From Microthrixaceae bacterium (GTDB lineage Bacteria > Actinomycetota > Acidimicrobiia > Acidimicrobiales > Iamiaceae), in assembly GCA_016702505.1 (NCBI GenBank), contig JADJDU010000003.1:558001-622000 (forward strand): DNA of 64,000 nt. Direction: 5' to 3'. The notes below the pieces were generated by a model. The model had not been told where the DNA came from. It ran no database searches and worked only from the letters and a program-made list of their open reading frames with translations. Both the position numbers and the translations under genes were made by a program. Positions 16,055 through 24,053 of this stretch are shown piece after piece (position 1 is the stretch's first letter; every line of letters starts with the position of its first letter).

Positions 16055-16504
16055 ATGGACAACACCGTCACCCTCGTGGGCAATGTGACCCGCGATCCCG
16101 AGATCCGATACACCCCCAGTGGTCAGACCGTGGCCACCTTCGGCCTTGCGGTCAACCGCCGCTGGCAGAACAAAGCCACCAACGAGTGGGAGGAGCAGGT
16201 CTCCTTCTTCGACGTCAAGTGCTGGTCACAGATGGCTGAGAACGTGGCCGAATCCGTGCCGCGGGGTACCCGGGTAATCGTCACCGGTCGCCTCGAGCAG
16301 CGCTCGTGGGAGACCGACAACGGCGAGAAGCGCTCCAAGGTCGAGGTCGTGGCCGACGAGATCGCTCCCAGCCTGCGCTGGGCCACCGCCCAGGTGCAGA
16401 AGATCGACCGACGAGACGGAGCCCCTAGCGGTGGCTCCTCCGGTGGTGGGGGTCGTCCCATCGCCAATGAGCCCACCAACTACGACGGGGAGGAGCCGTT
16501 CTAA
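16055..16504 (+). CDS. ssb: Single-stranded DNA-binding protein
   Basis: 149 residues. The OB-fold starts NTVTLVGNVTRDPEIRYTP and includes TVATFGLAVNRRW and the IVTGRLEQRSWE strand. A Gly/Ser-rich linker leads to the acidic tail NYDGEEPF, the interaction tip that recruits replication and repair proteins. It coats ssDNA as a tetramer. The stop overlaps the rpsR start as TAATG, so the two are coupled. Confidence 0.96.
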   Translation: MDNTVTLVGNVTRDPEIRYTPSGQTVATFGLAVNRRWQNKATNEWEEQVSFFDVKCWSQMAENVAESVPRGTRVIVTGRLEQRSWETDNGEKRSKVEVVADEIAPSLRWATAQVQKIDRRDGAPSGGSSGGGGRPIANEPTNYDGEEPF

Positions 16505-16938
16505 TGGCACCCAAGCCAAAGCGCGTGAAGAACAAGGACAACGCGCGTCGCGCCAAGAAGAAGGTCAGCATCCTGACCCAGGAGTCCGTCGACTACGTCG
16601 ACTACAAGGACGTCAACCTGCTTCGCCGATTCATGTCGGACCGGGCCAAGATCCGCGCCCGTCGCGTTACCGGAAACGACACCCAGCAGCAGGCCGCCAT
16701 CGCCATGGCGATCAAGAACGCCCGTGAGATGGCTCTGCTGCCTTACGCCAACCGTGTCACCCAGCAGCGTGGTGGTCGGGACCGTGGTGCAGACCGTGGC
16801 GTCCGCGCCGATGGCCCGCCGCCCCGTCCGTCGGGTCCGCCTCCCTCCGGTGGCGGCGCCGAGGGTGAAGAGTTCGAGAACTACGAAGAGTTCGAGGGCG
16901 AGGACGAGGGCGTGGAGGCCGAGGAGGTGGACGCCTGA
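16504..16938 (+). CDS. rpsR: 30S ribosomal protein S18 with long acidic C-terminal extension
   Basis: 144 residues, whereas S18 is normally 75-90. The core (about 1-85) is ordinary: VDYVDYKDVNLLRRFMSDR, KIRARRVTG and AREMALLPYA. Beyond residue about 88 come an Arg/Gly run (RGGRDRGADRG), a Pro/Gly-rich linker and an acidic tail (EGEEFENYEEFEGEDEG). The frame is genuine, since it ends at a TGATG overlap with rplI. The ssb-rpsR-rplI junctions are all overlapping. The tail's role is unknown. Confidence 0.95.
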   Translation: MAPKPKRVKNKDNARRAKKKVSILTQESVDYVDYKDVNLLRRFMSDRAKIRARRVTGNDTQQQAAIAMAIKNAREMALLPYANRVTQQRGGRDRGADRGVRADGPPPRPSGPPPSGGGAEGEEFENYEEFEGEDEGVEAEEVDA

Positions 16939-17384
16939 TGAAGCTCATCCTCCGCTCAGATGTCGAGGGTGTCGGCCACAAGGGCGACGTCGTCGAGGTA
17001 TCCAACGGCTACGGCCGGAACTTCCTGTTGCCCCGTGGGCTGGCCTTCAAGGCCACCGATGGGGCCAAGGCTCAGGCCGATGCCATGAAGCGGTCTCGCG
17101 ACATCCGTGATGCCGCCGCTCGTCAGGCCGCCCAAGAGGTGGCCAAGCAACTGGTGGCCTCACCGGTTTCGATCACCGCCCGGGTGGGTGGCGACGGCCG
17201 TCTCTTCGGTTCGATCACCACCGCCGATGTGGCGGCGGCCATCGTGGCCCAGACCGGAGTCGAGATCGACCGCAAGCAGCTCACCCTGGAGGAGCCAATC
17301 AAGGCTCTGGGTACCCACTTGGTGCCGGCCAAGCTGCATGCAGACGTGGAGTTCCCCGTCACCGTCGAGGTTGTCTCCAACTAG
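16938..17384 (+). CDS. rplI: 50S ribosomal protein L9
   Basis: 148 residues. The N-terminal domain has MKLILRSDVEGVGHKGDVVEVSNGYGRNFLLP-type sequence (the L9 signature GYGRNFLLP is intact), followed by the long connecting helix (KAQADAMKRSRDIRDAAARQ) and a C-terminal domain ending HADVEFPVTVEVVSN. It binds 23S rRNA near L1. It is last gene of the operon, followed by a hairpin at 17421-17453. Confidence 0.97.
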   Translation: MKLILRSDVEGVGHKGDVVEVSNGYGRNFLLPRGLAFKATDGAKAQADAMKRSRDIRDAAARQAAQEVAKQLVASPVSITARVGGDGRLFGSITTADVAAAIVAQTGVEIDRKQLTLEEPIKALGTHLVPAKLHADVEFPVTVEVVSN

Positions 17385-17420
17385 TTCCTTCCGGCCTCGG
17401 GGCCGGTGATCCGGTGACCC

Positions 17421-17453
17421 GGTGGGTTCGGAGGTTTCTCCTCTGAACCCACC
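17421..17453 (+). terminator. Hairpin after rplI
   Basis: Nine-base arms GGTGGGTTC/GAACCCACC with an inner GAGG/CCTC pair around a TTTCT loop, 37 bp after the rplI stop. No U-tract follows. Confidence 0.55.
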
Positions 17454-17582
17454 GTGATCCGGTCTCTCTGACGGTCCTGGAGTGCTGGCTCCTGGACCGT
17501 CCGGTCGTTTGCTCGACCGTTTGCCTCTCTTCGGCGCGTCCCGGTCGCGGTCCCAGGGTCCAGAACCTCCCCGCCTGACTCG

Positions 17583-17637
17583 TTGTCCACACCCTGTCCA
17601 CAGGTAGATCACAGGGTTTCGGTACTGGTTATCGACA
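17583..17637. promoter_or_regulatory. DnaA-box-like cluster upstream of dnaB
   Basis: TTGTCCACA (17583-17591, the actinobacterial DnaA-box form), CTGTCCACA (17594-17602, offset 11 bp) and the weaker TTATCGACA (17629-17637) lie within 83 bp of the dnaB start. They suggest DnaA control of dnaB. Confidence 0.45.
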
Positions 17638-17665
17638 GCCCGCTTGCACGAAGGTGTAACCCACC

Positions 17666-19132
17666 ATGCCTGACGAGCCACCTCCGGAAATGGACGAGCC
17701 TCCGGGCGACTACCTCGATGCTCCCGCTCCGCTGGCGCCACGTCGTGACGGTGGCGTTGACGGGTGGTCGAGGGGTGGTGGGCGATCGGCTGAAAGGCCT
17801 TCGGGAGGTGGCGCCGGTCGACGCCTGCCCAGCAACATCGACGCCGAGGAGTCGCTGCTGGGCGCCATGTTGCTGTCGCGCACCGCGGTCGACGTGGCGT
17901 CGGAGGTGGTGTCCTCCGACGACTTCTACCGACCAGCGCACGGTCACATCTACGACGCCATCACCTCGCTGTCGGCCCGGGGAGAACCGGTGGATCCGGT
18001 CACGGTGGCCGAAGAGCTGCGCCGGGCCGACCTCCTCGATGCAATCGGTGGCCCCGGGACCCTGCTCGCCCTTCAGGCCGGCACACCGGCCACCTCGAGC
18101 GCGGCTCGCTACGCCAAGATCGTCGAGGAGCACGCCCTCCTGCGCAGCCTCATCGGAGTGGCAGGTGAGATCGCCGAGATCGGCTACGGGCTACCCGAAG
18201 ATGTGCCCAAGGCGGTGGACCTGGCCGAGTCGCTCATGTTCGAGGTGGCCCAGCACCGCCAGACCGACTCCACCAGCCGCCTGCACGACCTGCTCGATCA
18301 GACGCTGGACAGTCTCGAAGCTCTCTATGAGAAGGGCGATGCGATCACCGGCACGCCCACCGGCTACATCGAGTTCGATGAGCTGACGTCTGGCCTTCAA
18401 CCCAACGCCCTAGTGGTGGTGGGGGCCCGCCCGGGCATGGGCAAGACCAGCTTCGCCCTGGGAATGGCTGGTCACGCCGCGCTGGAGGCCCACCGTCCGG
18501 TGCTGTTCTTCTCCCTGGAGATGAGCCGGATCGAACTGTCCCAGAGGCTCTTGTGCTCTGAGGCTCGTGTCGATTCCACCAAGGTCCGCAACGGCCGTCT
18601 CACCGACGACGACTGGCGACGGATCTCCCACGCCATCGGCCGCCTCGGCGATGCCCAACTCTGGATCGACGACAACCCCCACGTGACCGTGATGGAGATT
18701 CGGTCCAAGGCCCGTCGACTCCAGTCCAAGGTGGGCCAGCTCGGCATGATCGTGGTCGACTACATCCAGCTCATGACCGGCAACTCCCGGGCCGAGAACC
18801 GCCAGACCGAGGTAGCCGAGATCAGCCGTGGTCTCAAGATCTTGGCCCGCGAACTCCAGTGCCCGGTGGTGGCCCTGGCCCAGCTCAACCGTGGCCTGGA
18901 ACAACGGGCCGACAAGCGGCCCATGCTTGCCGACCTCCGCGAGTCGGGATCACTCGAACAGGATGCCGATGTGGTGGTGTTCCTGTACCGAGACGAGCAA
19001 TACAACGCCGATTCACCCGATCGAGGAACTGCGGAGGTGTTGGTCACCAAGCACCGCGCTGGCCCAACCGGCATGGTCCGCCTTGCCTTCCTCGACCATT
19101 ACACCAAGTTCGCCAACATGGCCCGGGACTGA
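17666..19132 (+). CDS. dnaB: Replicative DNA helicase
   Basis: 488 residues. After a Pro-rich N-terminal tail comes the DnaB N domain (LPSNIDAEESLLGAMLLS), a linker and the RecA-like C-terminal domain with Walker A GARPGMGKTSFAL, FSLEMSRIELSQRL, Walker B MIVVDYIQLM, LKILARELQCPVVAL, and QADVVVFLYRDE. It unwinds DNA at the fork as a hexamer. No intein interrupts it, unlike several mycobacterial dnaB genes. The start is ATG 17666 behind AAGGTG; DnaA-like boxes lie upstream. Confidence 0.97.
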   Translation: MPDEPPPEMDEPPGDYLDAPAPLAPRRDGGVDGWSRGGGRSAERPSGGGAGRRLPSNIDAEESLLGAMLLSRTAVDVASEVVSSDDFYRPAHGHIYDAITSLSARGEPVDPVTVAEELRRADLLDAIGGPGTLLALQAGTPATSSAARYAKIVEEHALLRSLIGVAGEIAEIGYGLPEDVPKAVDLAESLMFEVAQHRQTDSTSRLHDLLDQTLDSLEALYEKGDAITGTPTGYIEFDELTSGLQPNALVVVGARPGMGKTSFALGMAGHAALEAHRPVLFFSLEMSRIELSQRLLCSEARVDSTKVRNGRLTDDDWRRISHAIGRLGDAQLWIDDNPHVTVMEIRSKARRLQSKVGQLGMIVVDYIQLMTGNSRAENRQTEVAEISRGLKILARELQCPVVALAQLNRGLEQRADKRPMLADLRESGSLEQDADVVVFLYRDEQYNADSPDRGTAEVLVTKHRAGPTGMVRLAFLDHYTKFANMARD

Positions 19133-19167
19133 GGCTTGCCGGGGATCGTGGTCACCCTCGACGCGCC

Positions 19168-19308
19168 GTGAACCCTGAGGATTACGACGACTGGCTGATG
19201 ACCCAGGCCGGTGAGCGGGCCGAACGCCGACGCCGCCTGATGGTTTGGGCTCTGTTGGTCGCCATGGGAGCAATGCTCTTCGTGCCGGTGATCCAGGCCT
19301 TCACCTGA
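19168..19308 (+). CDS. Small single-pass membrane protein
   Basis: 46 residues from GTG 19168. It has an acidic start (NPEDYDDWLMTQAGE), a basic cluster RAERRRRL, then one membrane helix (VWALLVAMGAMLFVPVIQAF) reaching the C-terminus. The charge pattern predicts the N-terminus in the cytoplasm. It lies 35 bp after dnaB. The function is unknown; it is called a gene on its coherent topology and strong GC3 bias. Confidence 0.55.
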   Translation: MNPEDYDDWLMTQAGERAERRRRLMVWALLVAMGAMLFVPVIQAFT

Positions 19309-19346
19309 GCACTTTCGGTGGATCCAGGCCTGTCGGTTGGGGCCTG

Positions 19347-19352
19347 TACGGT
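19347..19352 (+). promoter_or_regulatory. -10 box, leaderless promoter of the Nudix gene
   Basis: TACGGT, a 7-nt spacer, then GTG 19360. It fixes the start 14 codons into the longer open frame. Confidence 0.55.
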
Positions 19353-19359
19353 CGGCGGC

Positions 19360-19875
19360 GTGTGGTTCTGCGACGAGTGTGGTTCACGGGCCGAGGGAGG
19401 TGCACCGGCCGCGGCGGTGCCGCCGGTGTGTCCCCAGCATGGACCTCGGTGGCGTCTGGTCCGCAACGCGCCGTGTGCCGAGGTCCTGGTGGAGCGAGAC
19501 GGACGGGTGTTGTTGAGTCGACGGGCCCACGAACCGTTCCTCGGGGTTTGGGAAATCCCGGGCGGCTTCGTCGACAGGGGTGAACACCCGGTGGACGCCG
19601 CGGTGCGCGAGCTCCGGGAGGAACTGGGGATCGACGTCGAGCTCACGGCTCTGCTCGGTACCTACCTGGAGCAGAGCGCCTATGGCGAGTGCTTGGAGAT
19701 CACCTGCTATCTGGGCCGGTCGGCTGAAGAGCCGGTGGCCAACCCGGCCGAGGTGAGCGAATGGGGATGGTTCACGTTGGTGGAAGCCCCCGAGACGATG
19801 GCTGGTCGTGACCGCCAAAGGGTGGTCGACTGGGCCGCCGGTCGGGCCGTAGCGCTGCCGGCCGACGGGCTCTGA
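19360..19875 (+). CDS. Nudix hydrolase with N-terminal zinc ribbon
   Basis: 171 residues. The N-terminus starts WFCDECGSRAEGG, with a further Cys/His in PPVCPQHGPRW, suggesting a small zinc ribbon. The Nudix box is complete: GFVDRGEHPVDAAVRELREE-LGI, matching Gx5Ex7REUXEEXGU. It is predicted to hydrolyse a nucleoside-diphosphate-linked substrate, perhaps an NADH-pyrophosphatase-like or ADP-ribose-type compound, but specificity is not readable. GTG 19360 is chosen because of the TACGGT box 7 nt upstream and because the ribbon begins there. Confidence 0.88.
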   Translation: MWFCDECGSRAEGGAPAAAVPPVCPQHGPRWRLVRNAPCAEVLVERDGRVLLSRRAHEPFLGVWEIPGGFVDRGEHPVDAAVRELREELGIDVELTALLGTYLEQSAYGECLEITCYLGRSAEEPVANPAEVSEWGWFTLVEAPETMAGRDRQRVVDWAAGRAVALPADGL

Positions 19876-20038
19876 CAACCGAGAACTGCCCCGGTGTGGG
19901 ATCGGGTCACCTGTCCACGCGACCTCACCGGGAATCCCCACGAAGGCGGGCGGCGAGAATCACCCCGGCCGGGGGATCATCGACCGTGGCGATCTGGTGT
20001 GTGATCCTGATGGAAGTCGACGGAGCGGAGAGCTGACC

Positions 20039-20750
20039 ATGGACATGAAGCGCAGACTCGGTGCCGAAGCGTTCGGCACCTTCTGGTTGGTGTTCGGGGG
20101 CTGCGGCTCGGCGGTGCTGGCAGCGGGAGTGCCTGATGTGGGCATCGGTTTCGCCGGGGTGGCCCTGGCCTTCGGATTGACGATTCTGACCATGGCCTAT
20201 GCCGTTGGCCCGATCTCAGGTGGTCACTTCAACCCGGCCGTCACCATCGGACTGGTGGTGGCCAAGAGGTTCGACCAGAAAGATGCCCCGGCCTACATCG
20301 GGGGCCCAGGTGGTCGGGGCTGTGGTGGCTGCCGCAGTGTTGCTGGTGGTGGCTTCGGGTGTCGACGGGTTCAGTGCCTCTGACGGTTTCGCCTCCAACG
20401 GGTTCGGGGAGTTCAGCCCGGGCGGCTACTCGATGTTGGCCTGCCTGGTGGCCGAGGTGGTTCTCACGGCCTTCTTCTTGTTGGTGATCCTGGGTTCCAC
20501 GGCCAAGCAGGCGGCTTCGGGGTTCGCCCCCATCGCCATCGGGCTGGCCTTGACGCTCATCCATTTGATCTCGATCCCGGTCACCAACACCAGCGTCAAC
20601 CCGGCACGATCGACCGGTCCGGCGCTGTTCGCCGGGGGTGACCACCTGGTGCAGCTCTGGTTGTTCTGGGTTGCCCCCATCGCCGGCGCCGTTCTGGGGG
20701 CACTGATCTGGAAGCTGGTCCTGGCTGATCCGGCCGAGGAACCCGCCTGA
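20039..20750 (+). pseudogene. aqpZ: Aquaporin Z-type water channel, frameshifted
   Basis: Two overlapping frames together make one complete 237-residue aquaporin. The first (from ATG 20039, Shine-Dalgarno GGAG) encodes the N-terminal half with GPISGGHFNPAVTIG. The second carries AQVVGAVVAAAVLLV through NTSVNPARSTGPALF. Both NPA pore motifs are intact. The frame changes at the G-run 20300-20304: dropping one G gives AYIGAQVVGAVV, the expected sequence. Either the gene was inactivated recently or the run carries a base error. The gene is monocistronic, between the Nudix and ABC1 genes. Confidence 0.85.
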
Positions 20751-20876
20751 GCCTCCCGCTGGAAGGGGCGTTCGGCCAGACGGAGGCCGAGTACCCACCT
20801 GGCCAACTCCGAGGCGTCCGAGGAGATGGATCTCCGACCGCGTCATCTCCCAGGCAGAGGACCCCGATCCCGGCAC

Positions 20877-20882
20877 TAGCGT
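20877..20882 (+). promoter_or_regulatory. -10 box, leaderless promoter of the ABC1 gene
   Basis: TAGCGT, an 8-nt spacer, then ATG 20891, without a Shine-Dalgarno. Confidence 0.6.
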
Positions 20883-20890
20883 CTCGGGCC

Positions 20891-22420
20891 ATGTCCGAGA
20901 CGTCCTCGCCCAAGCCTCGCTCGCGACTCACCCGCGGTGTCGCCGTGGCCTCGGCGGTTGGTGTAGCCGGTGTGGCGGTCGTGCGGAACCGTCGATCCGA
21001 CCGCCTCGATGCCGCCTCCATTGCCACCGGTCCGGTACCGGCTCTGGGACCGATCGGTGCCACCGGCCGTGCCCGCCGGTCGTTGATCACGGCACGGGCC
21101 GCGTCCAGGGCTGGTGGAGCGTGGGCGCTGCACCGGGCCCGGCGGACCTTCGCTGATGCCGAACGACGAGATGAGCTCGACCTCGCCCATCAGATCAAGA
21201 CGGCCACCGAGGTGGCCGAGACCCTTGGCAACCTGAAGGGCGCCATGATGAAGCTGGGTCAGATGGCCAGCTTCTTGCACCAAGGGATGCCCGAGCCGGT
21301 CCGTGATGCGCTGGCTCAGCTCCAACAGGACGCCCCACCCATGGCCCCCGAACTGGCGGCCCAGGTGATCGAGGCCGAATTGGGCCAACCCCCAGAGAAG
21401 GTGTTCGCGCAGTGGGATCCGGTTCCCGTCGCCTCGGCCTCGATCGGTCAGGTCCATCGAGCTATGACCCAGGACGGTCGGGCGGTGGCCGTGAAGGTCC
21501 AGTACCCCGGAGTCGACGAGGCGATCCGAGGGGACCTGGACAACGCCGGGCTGCTGTTCGGAGCGATGAAGGCCATGTTCCCGGGGCTGGACCCCAAGCC
21601 TTTGGTGGCCGAACTACGAGAACGGATCAGCGAGGAGCTCGACTACCGCATCGAGGCCGACAACCAGCGCCTCTTCGCCGACTACTACCGCGATCATCCC
21701 TTCATCCACGTACCCGCCGTACTCGACGACCTGTCCACCACCCGGGTCCTGACCACCGAGCTGGCCACCGGCGCCCGGTTCTCGGAGGTCAAGACCTGGT
21801 CGCCAGAGCAACGGAACCTGGCCGCCGAGACGATCTACCGCTTCGTCTTCGGGAGCCTGTATCGGCTGGGAGCCTTCAACGGCGACCCGCACCCCGGCAA
21901 CTACCTGTTCGGTCCGGACGGTCGGGTCACCTTCCTCGACTACGGCCTGGTCAAACGGTTCACCACCGAGGACATGGACCTGTTCGAGCAGATGATCCGG
22001 GCCATGGTGATGGATCGAGACCTGCCGGCCTATCGCCGCATCGTGGAGGAGGCGGGGCTGTTGACCCACAACCCCGACTTCACCGACGAACAGATCGGAG
22101 AGTACTTCGGTCACTTCTACGCCTTCGTCATGGAAGACGAGCCGGTGGCGATCACCGAAGAGTACGCGTCGGAGACCGTCGGGTTGTTCTTCGACACCAG
22201 CGGTGCCCACGGCGAGATCATGAAGGCAGCCAACGTGCCGGCCCCGTTCGTGATCATCCAGCGGATCAACCTGGGGATCTATGCCTTGCTGGGTGAGTTG
22301 GGCGCCGTCGGGAACTGGCGACGCATCGGCGATGAGCTGTGGCCGTGGGTGAACGGACCGGCGTCCACCGAACTCGGACGCCGAGAGGTCCGCTGGCGGG
22401 AGAGCCACCATCCCGACTGA
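20891..22420 (+). CDS. ABC1/UbiB (ADCK) family atypical kinase
   Basis: 509 residues. The family-defining KxGQ motif is present (GAMMKLGQMASF), with the Ala-rich nucleotide loop (VASASIGQVHRA), the catalytic Lys in VAVKVQYPGV, the NGDPHPGNYLF catalytic loop and LDYGLVKRF in place of DFG. Family members are small-molecule-type kinases/ATPases tied to isoprenoid quinone or lipid metabolism. The N-terminal 45 residues include a short hydrophobic stretch (VAVASAVGVAGVAVV) that may be membrane-associated. Transcribed alone from a leaderless promoter. Confidence 0.92.
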   Translation: MSETSSPKPRSRLTRGVAVASAVGVAGVAVVRNRRSDRLDAASIATGPVPALGPIGATGRARRSLITARAASRAGGAWALHRARRTFADAERRDELDLAHQIKTATEVAETLGNLKGAMMKLGQMASFLHQGMPEPVRDALAQLQQDAPPMAPELAAQVIEAELGQPPEKVFAQWDPVPVASASIGQVHRAMTQDGRAVAVKVQYPGVDEAIRGDLDNAGLLFGAMKAMFPGLDPKPLVAELRERISEELDYRIEADNQRLFADYYRDHPFIHVPAVLDDLSTTRVLTTELATGARFSEVKTWSPEQRNLAAETIYRFVFGSLYRLGAFNGDPHPGNYLFGPDGRVTFLDYGLVKRFTTEDMDLFEQMIRAMVMDRDLPAYRRIVEEAGLLTHNPDFTDEQIGEYFGHFYAFVMEDEPVAITEEYASETVGLFFDTSGAHGEIMKAANVPAPFVIIQRINLGIYALLGELGAVGNWRRIGDELWPWVNGPASTELGRREVRWRESHHPD

Positions 22421-22473
22421 GCGGGCTCGCCTCGTTAGGGTCCTACCGGATGGGTCTGGGGGTCAACGTTCGG

Positions 22474-22956
22474 TCACGACCGCAGGCGGAACGAGGAGCC
22501 TCGACGGGTCCGGGGAGGTCGGGGCCGGGCCAAACCCATCCATTGGTAGACCCGAACTCCACCCTCGATCAGGGCGGCGACCAGGGCCACGAGGGTTCCC
22601 CCCATGACCAGCCACGCGGCGGGCCGGGCTTGGTTAGCCGCTCGTTCCTGGCACGGATCGTTGTTGTTGGCCTTGGCCTCAGATGCGGTCGTTCCCGAAG
22701 GGGGGTTGTCGGGGTCCACGTATTCGTTGAGGCGCCCGTCGAGCAGGAAGGAGAACGAAGTACCGCAGTCCTGGGTAGGTGTCGCTAGTGGCCGTGTTCC
22801 CCACACCAGCCCGGCCCCGGCGACCACAACCCCGACCATTGCGACCACCAGGGTGACGGTGTGAAGCAGGGGACGGCGGGTGACCTGGGCATCTTCAGGT
22901 GCCGAGGAGCCGGAGCTGGCCTGGTCATCGGCTTCGGTTGTGATGGTCTCGGTCAC
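22474..22956 (-). CDS. Two-helix membrane protein of unknown function
   Basis: 160 residues from GTG 22956. A polar cytoplasmic N-terminus is followed by helix 1 (TVTLVVAMVGVVVAGAGLVW), an extracytoplasmic loop of about 65 residues with two cysteines (QDCGTSFSFLL and NDPCQERA) that could pair, helix 2 (WLVMGGTLVALVAALIEGG) and a basic C-terminal tail. No enzymatic motif is visible. It is convergent with the ABC1 gene (53 bp apart). Confidence 0.75.
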   Translation of the reverse strand: MTETITTEADDQASSGSSAPEDAQVTRRPLLHTVTLVVAMVGVVVAGAGLVWGTRPLATPTQDCGTSFSFLLDGRLNEYVDPDNPPSGTTASEAKANNNDPCQERAANQARPAAWLVMGGTLVALVAALIEGGVRVYQWMGLARPRPPRTRRGSSFRLRS

Positions 22957-23188
22957 GGGGCCCCGGTTGGGTCAGGTGTGAACGGCCAATGGTAGGCAGC
23001 GTCGACCATTCGTCCCACGCGCCGTCGTCCAGAGCGCGCACGGCTCGAAAACGATGCCGCCGGTCGGGGGGAGCGAAGGCCACGTCACAGGTCGTCGCAT
23101 CCTGGACCGATGCGACGGCGATGTGGTGTGGAGGGAGGAGTGTGACCTCCGCTCCTACCCCTAGGTGGCCAGCGGGGGCGAACGCCAC
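22925..23188 (-). CDS. Possible small hypothetical protein
   Basis: An 87-codon frame from GTG 23188 overlaps the start of the two-helix membrane protein gene by 32 bp. Third-position GC is only moderately high and no motif is recognised. It is the only candidate in the otherwise gene-free 22957-23252 gap and may be chance. Confidence 0.22.
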   Translation of the reverse strand: MAFAPAGHLGVGAEVTLLPPHHIAVASVQDATTCDVAFAPPDRRHRFRAVRALDDGAWDEWSTLPTIGRSHLTQPGPRDRDHHNRSR

Positions 23189-23238
23189 TGACCACGTACC
23201 TACTCATCGGCACCCGGGGGACCGTCTTGAGGGTTCGG

Positions 23239-23244
23239 TAGCGT
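23239..23244 (+). promoter_or_regulatory. -10 box, leaderless promoter of the 86-residue membrane protein gene
   Basis: TAGCGT, an 8-nt spacer, then GTG 23253. Confidence 0.6.
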
Positions 23245-23252
23245 GAGGGACT

Positions 23253-23513
23253 GTGGCAACCATCACCAACGCCGTGTCCGTGGCAGGCCAGGAGTCATTC
23301 ACCCCGTTCCTGGGCGATGACCTGATCGTCTGGCTGGTGCTGGCCATGGGCGGGGCGCTGCTGGCCGGCAACCTGGCCGCCGTGCTGCGCCCTCCTGCTC
23401 AGGCCAACCGGCGTGAAGGTGACCTGGAGCAGGCGCCGGTGACCCGTTCTCTGGTCATGGCCGGGGTGGGTCTGGTAGCCACGATCTGGGCTCTGCTGTC
23501 ACTGTTGGCTTGA
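23253..23513 (+). CDS. Small two-helix membrane protein
   Basis: 86 residues. Helix 1 (LIVWLVLAMGGALLAGNLAAVL), a charged loop RPPAQANRREGDLEQ, then helix 2 (SLVMAGVGLVATIWALLSLL). Both ends are probably extracytoplasmic by the charge distribution. There is no recognised family. The leaderless GTG start is well supported. It is convergent with the cupin gene 23 bp downstream. Confidence 0.72.
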   Translation: MATITNAVSVAGQESFTPFLGDDLIVWLVLAMGGALLAGNLAAVLRPPAQANRREGDLEQAPVTRSLVMAGVGLVATIWALLSLLA

Positions 23514-23536
23514 GTGCCCGCATCCCGGGCCGGAGT

Positions 23537-23995
23537 TCACCAGCCCGGGATGTTCCAACCCTCGGGTGTCCAGCCCGGTGGAGCGAGCTCGAAGCCCTCG
23601 AAGTCGAAGGCGGGGGCCACGGTGGCTCCCACCAGGGTCCAACCTCCGGTGGTGCGCGCGGCCTGCCAGGCCCGGGCTTCGACGAGGGCCTGGGGCGACT
23701 GTCCGGAGAGCACATCTGGCCCGAGCAGCGTCACGTCGTGATCGTTGCCGTGGGCTACGGCCAGCTCCAGGGGGGCGCCGGCGTAGTAGTGCCATATCTC
23801 GGCGGCATCGACCCGGTGCCAGTGGGATCGCTCGCCTTGCGACAGCAGGAAGTAGATGGCGGTTCCCGCACCGCGCCCACCATCGGCGGGATGATCCCGC
23901 CAGTTCTCCCGGTACCAGCCACCTTCGGGGTGGGGATTGAGCCCGAGCTGGTCGATGACGGCCAGAGCTTCGGGGTTGGGGGTGCCAGGCGACAT
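23537..23995 (-). CDS. DUF985-family cupin
   Basis: 152 residues. Hallmarks: LGLNPHPEGGWYRENWR at the N-terminus, the sugar-isomerase-like core TAIYFLLSQGERSHWHRVDAAEIWHYYAG split over two strands, and the C-terminal VGATVAPAFDFEGFELA. The His/Glu set (SHWHR, EIWHYY) fits a cupin metal site. Function is unknown; members are sometimes called cupin_5. The start MSPGTPNPEA was chosen over an upstream open frame that overlaps its neighbour. It is third gene of the gabD2 strand group. Confidence 0.85.
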   Translation of the reverse strand: MSPGTPNPEALAVIDQLGLNPHPEGGWYRENWRDHPADGGRGAGTAIYFLLSQGERSHWHRVDAAEIWHYYAGAPLELAVAHGNDHDVTLLGPDVLSGQSPQALVEARAWQAARTTGGWTLVGATVAPAFDFEGFELAPPGWTPEGWNIPGW

Positions 23996-24053
23996 CGGAC
24001 CAGTCTGTCCGAACGGTGTGCCAGACCAGAGGATCGCTCCGAGGCCGGCTGGA

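Noticed and set aside
16780..16938. S18 tail as a frameshift artefact
   Set aside because: The same frame ends exactly at the TGATG overlap with rplI and keeps a coherent RG-then-acidic composition, so no frame change is needed.
17666..19132. Possible DnaB intein
   Set aside because: Walker A and Walker B regions are uninterrupted and the protein has the normal length.
22989..23246. Forward open frame in the gap before 23253
   Set aside because: The Arg/Ser/Thr-rich translation has no motif and it overlaps the leaderless promoter of the real gene.
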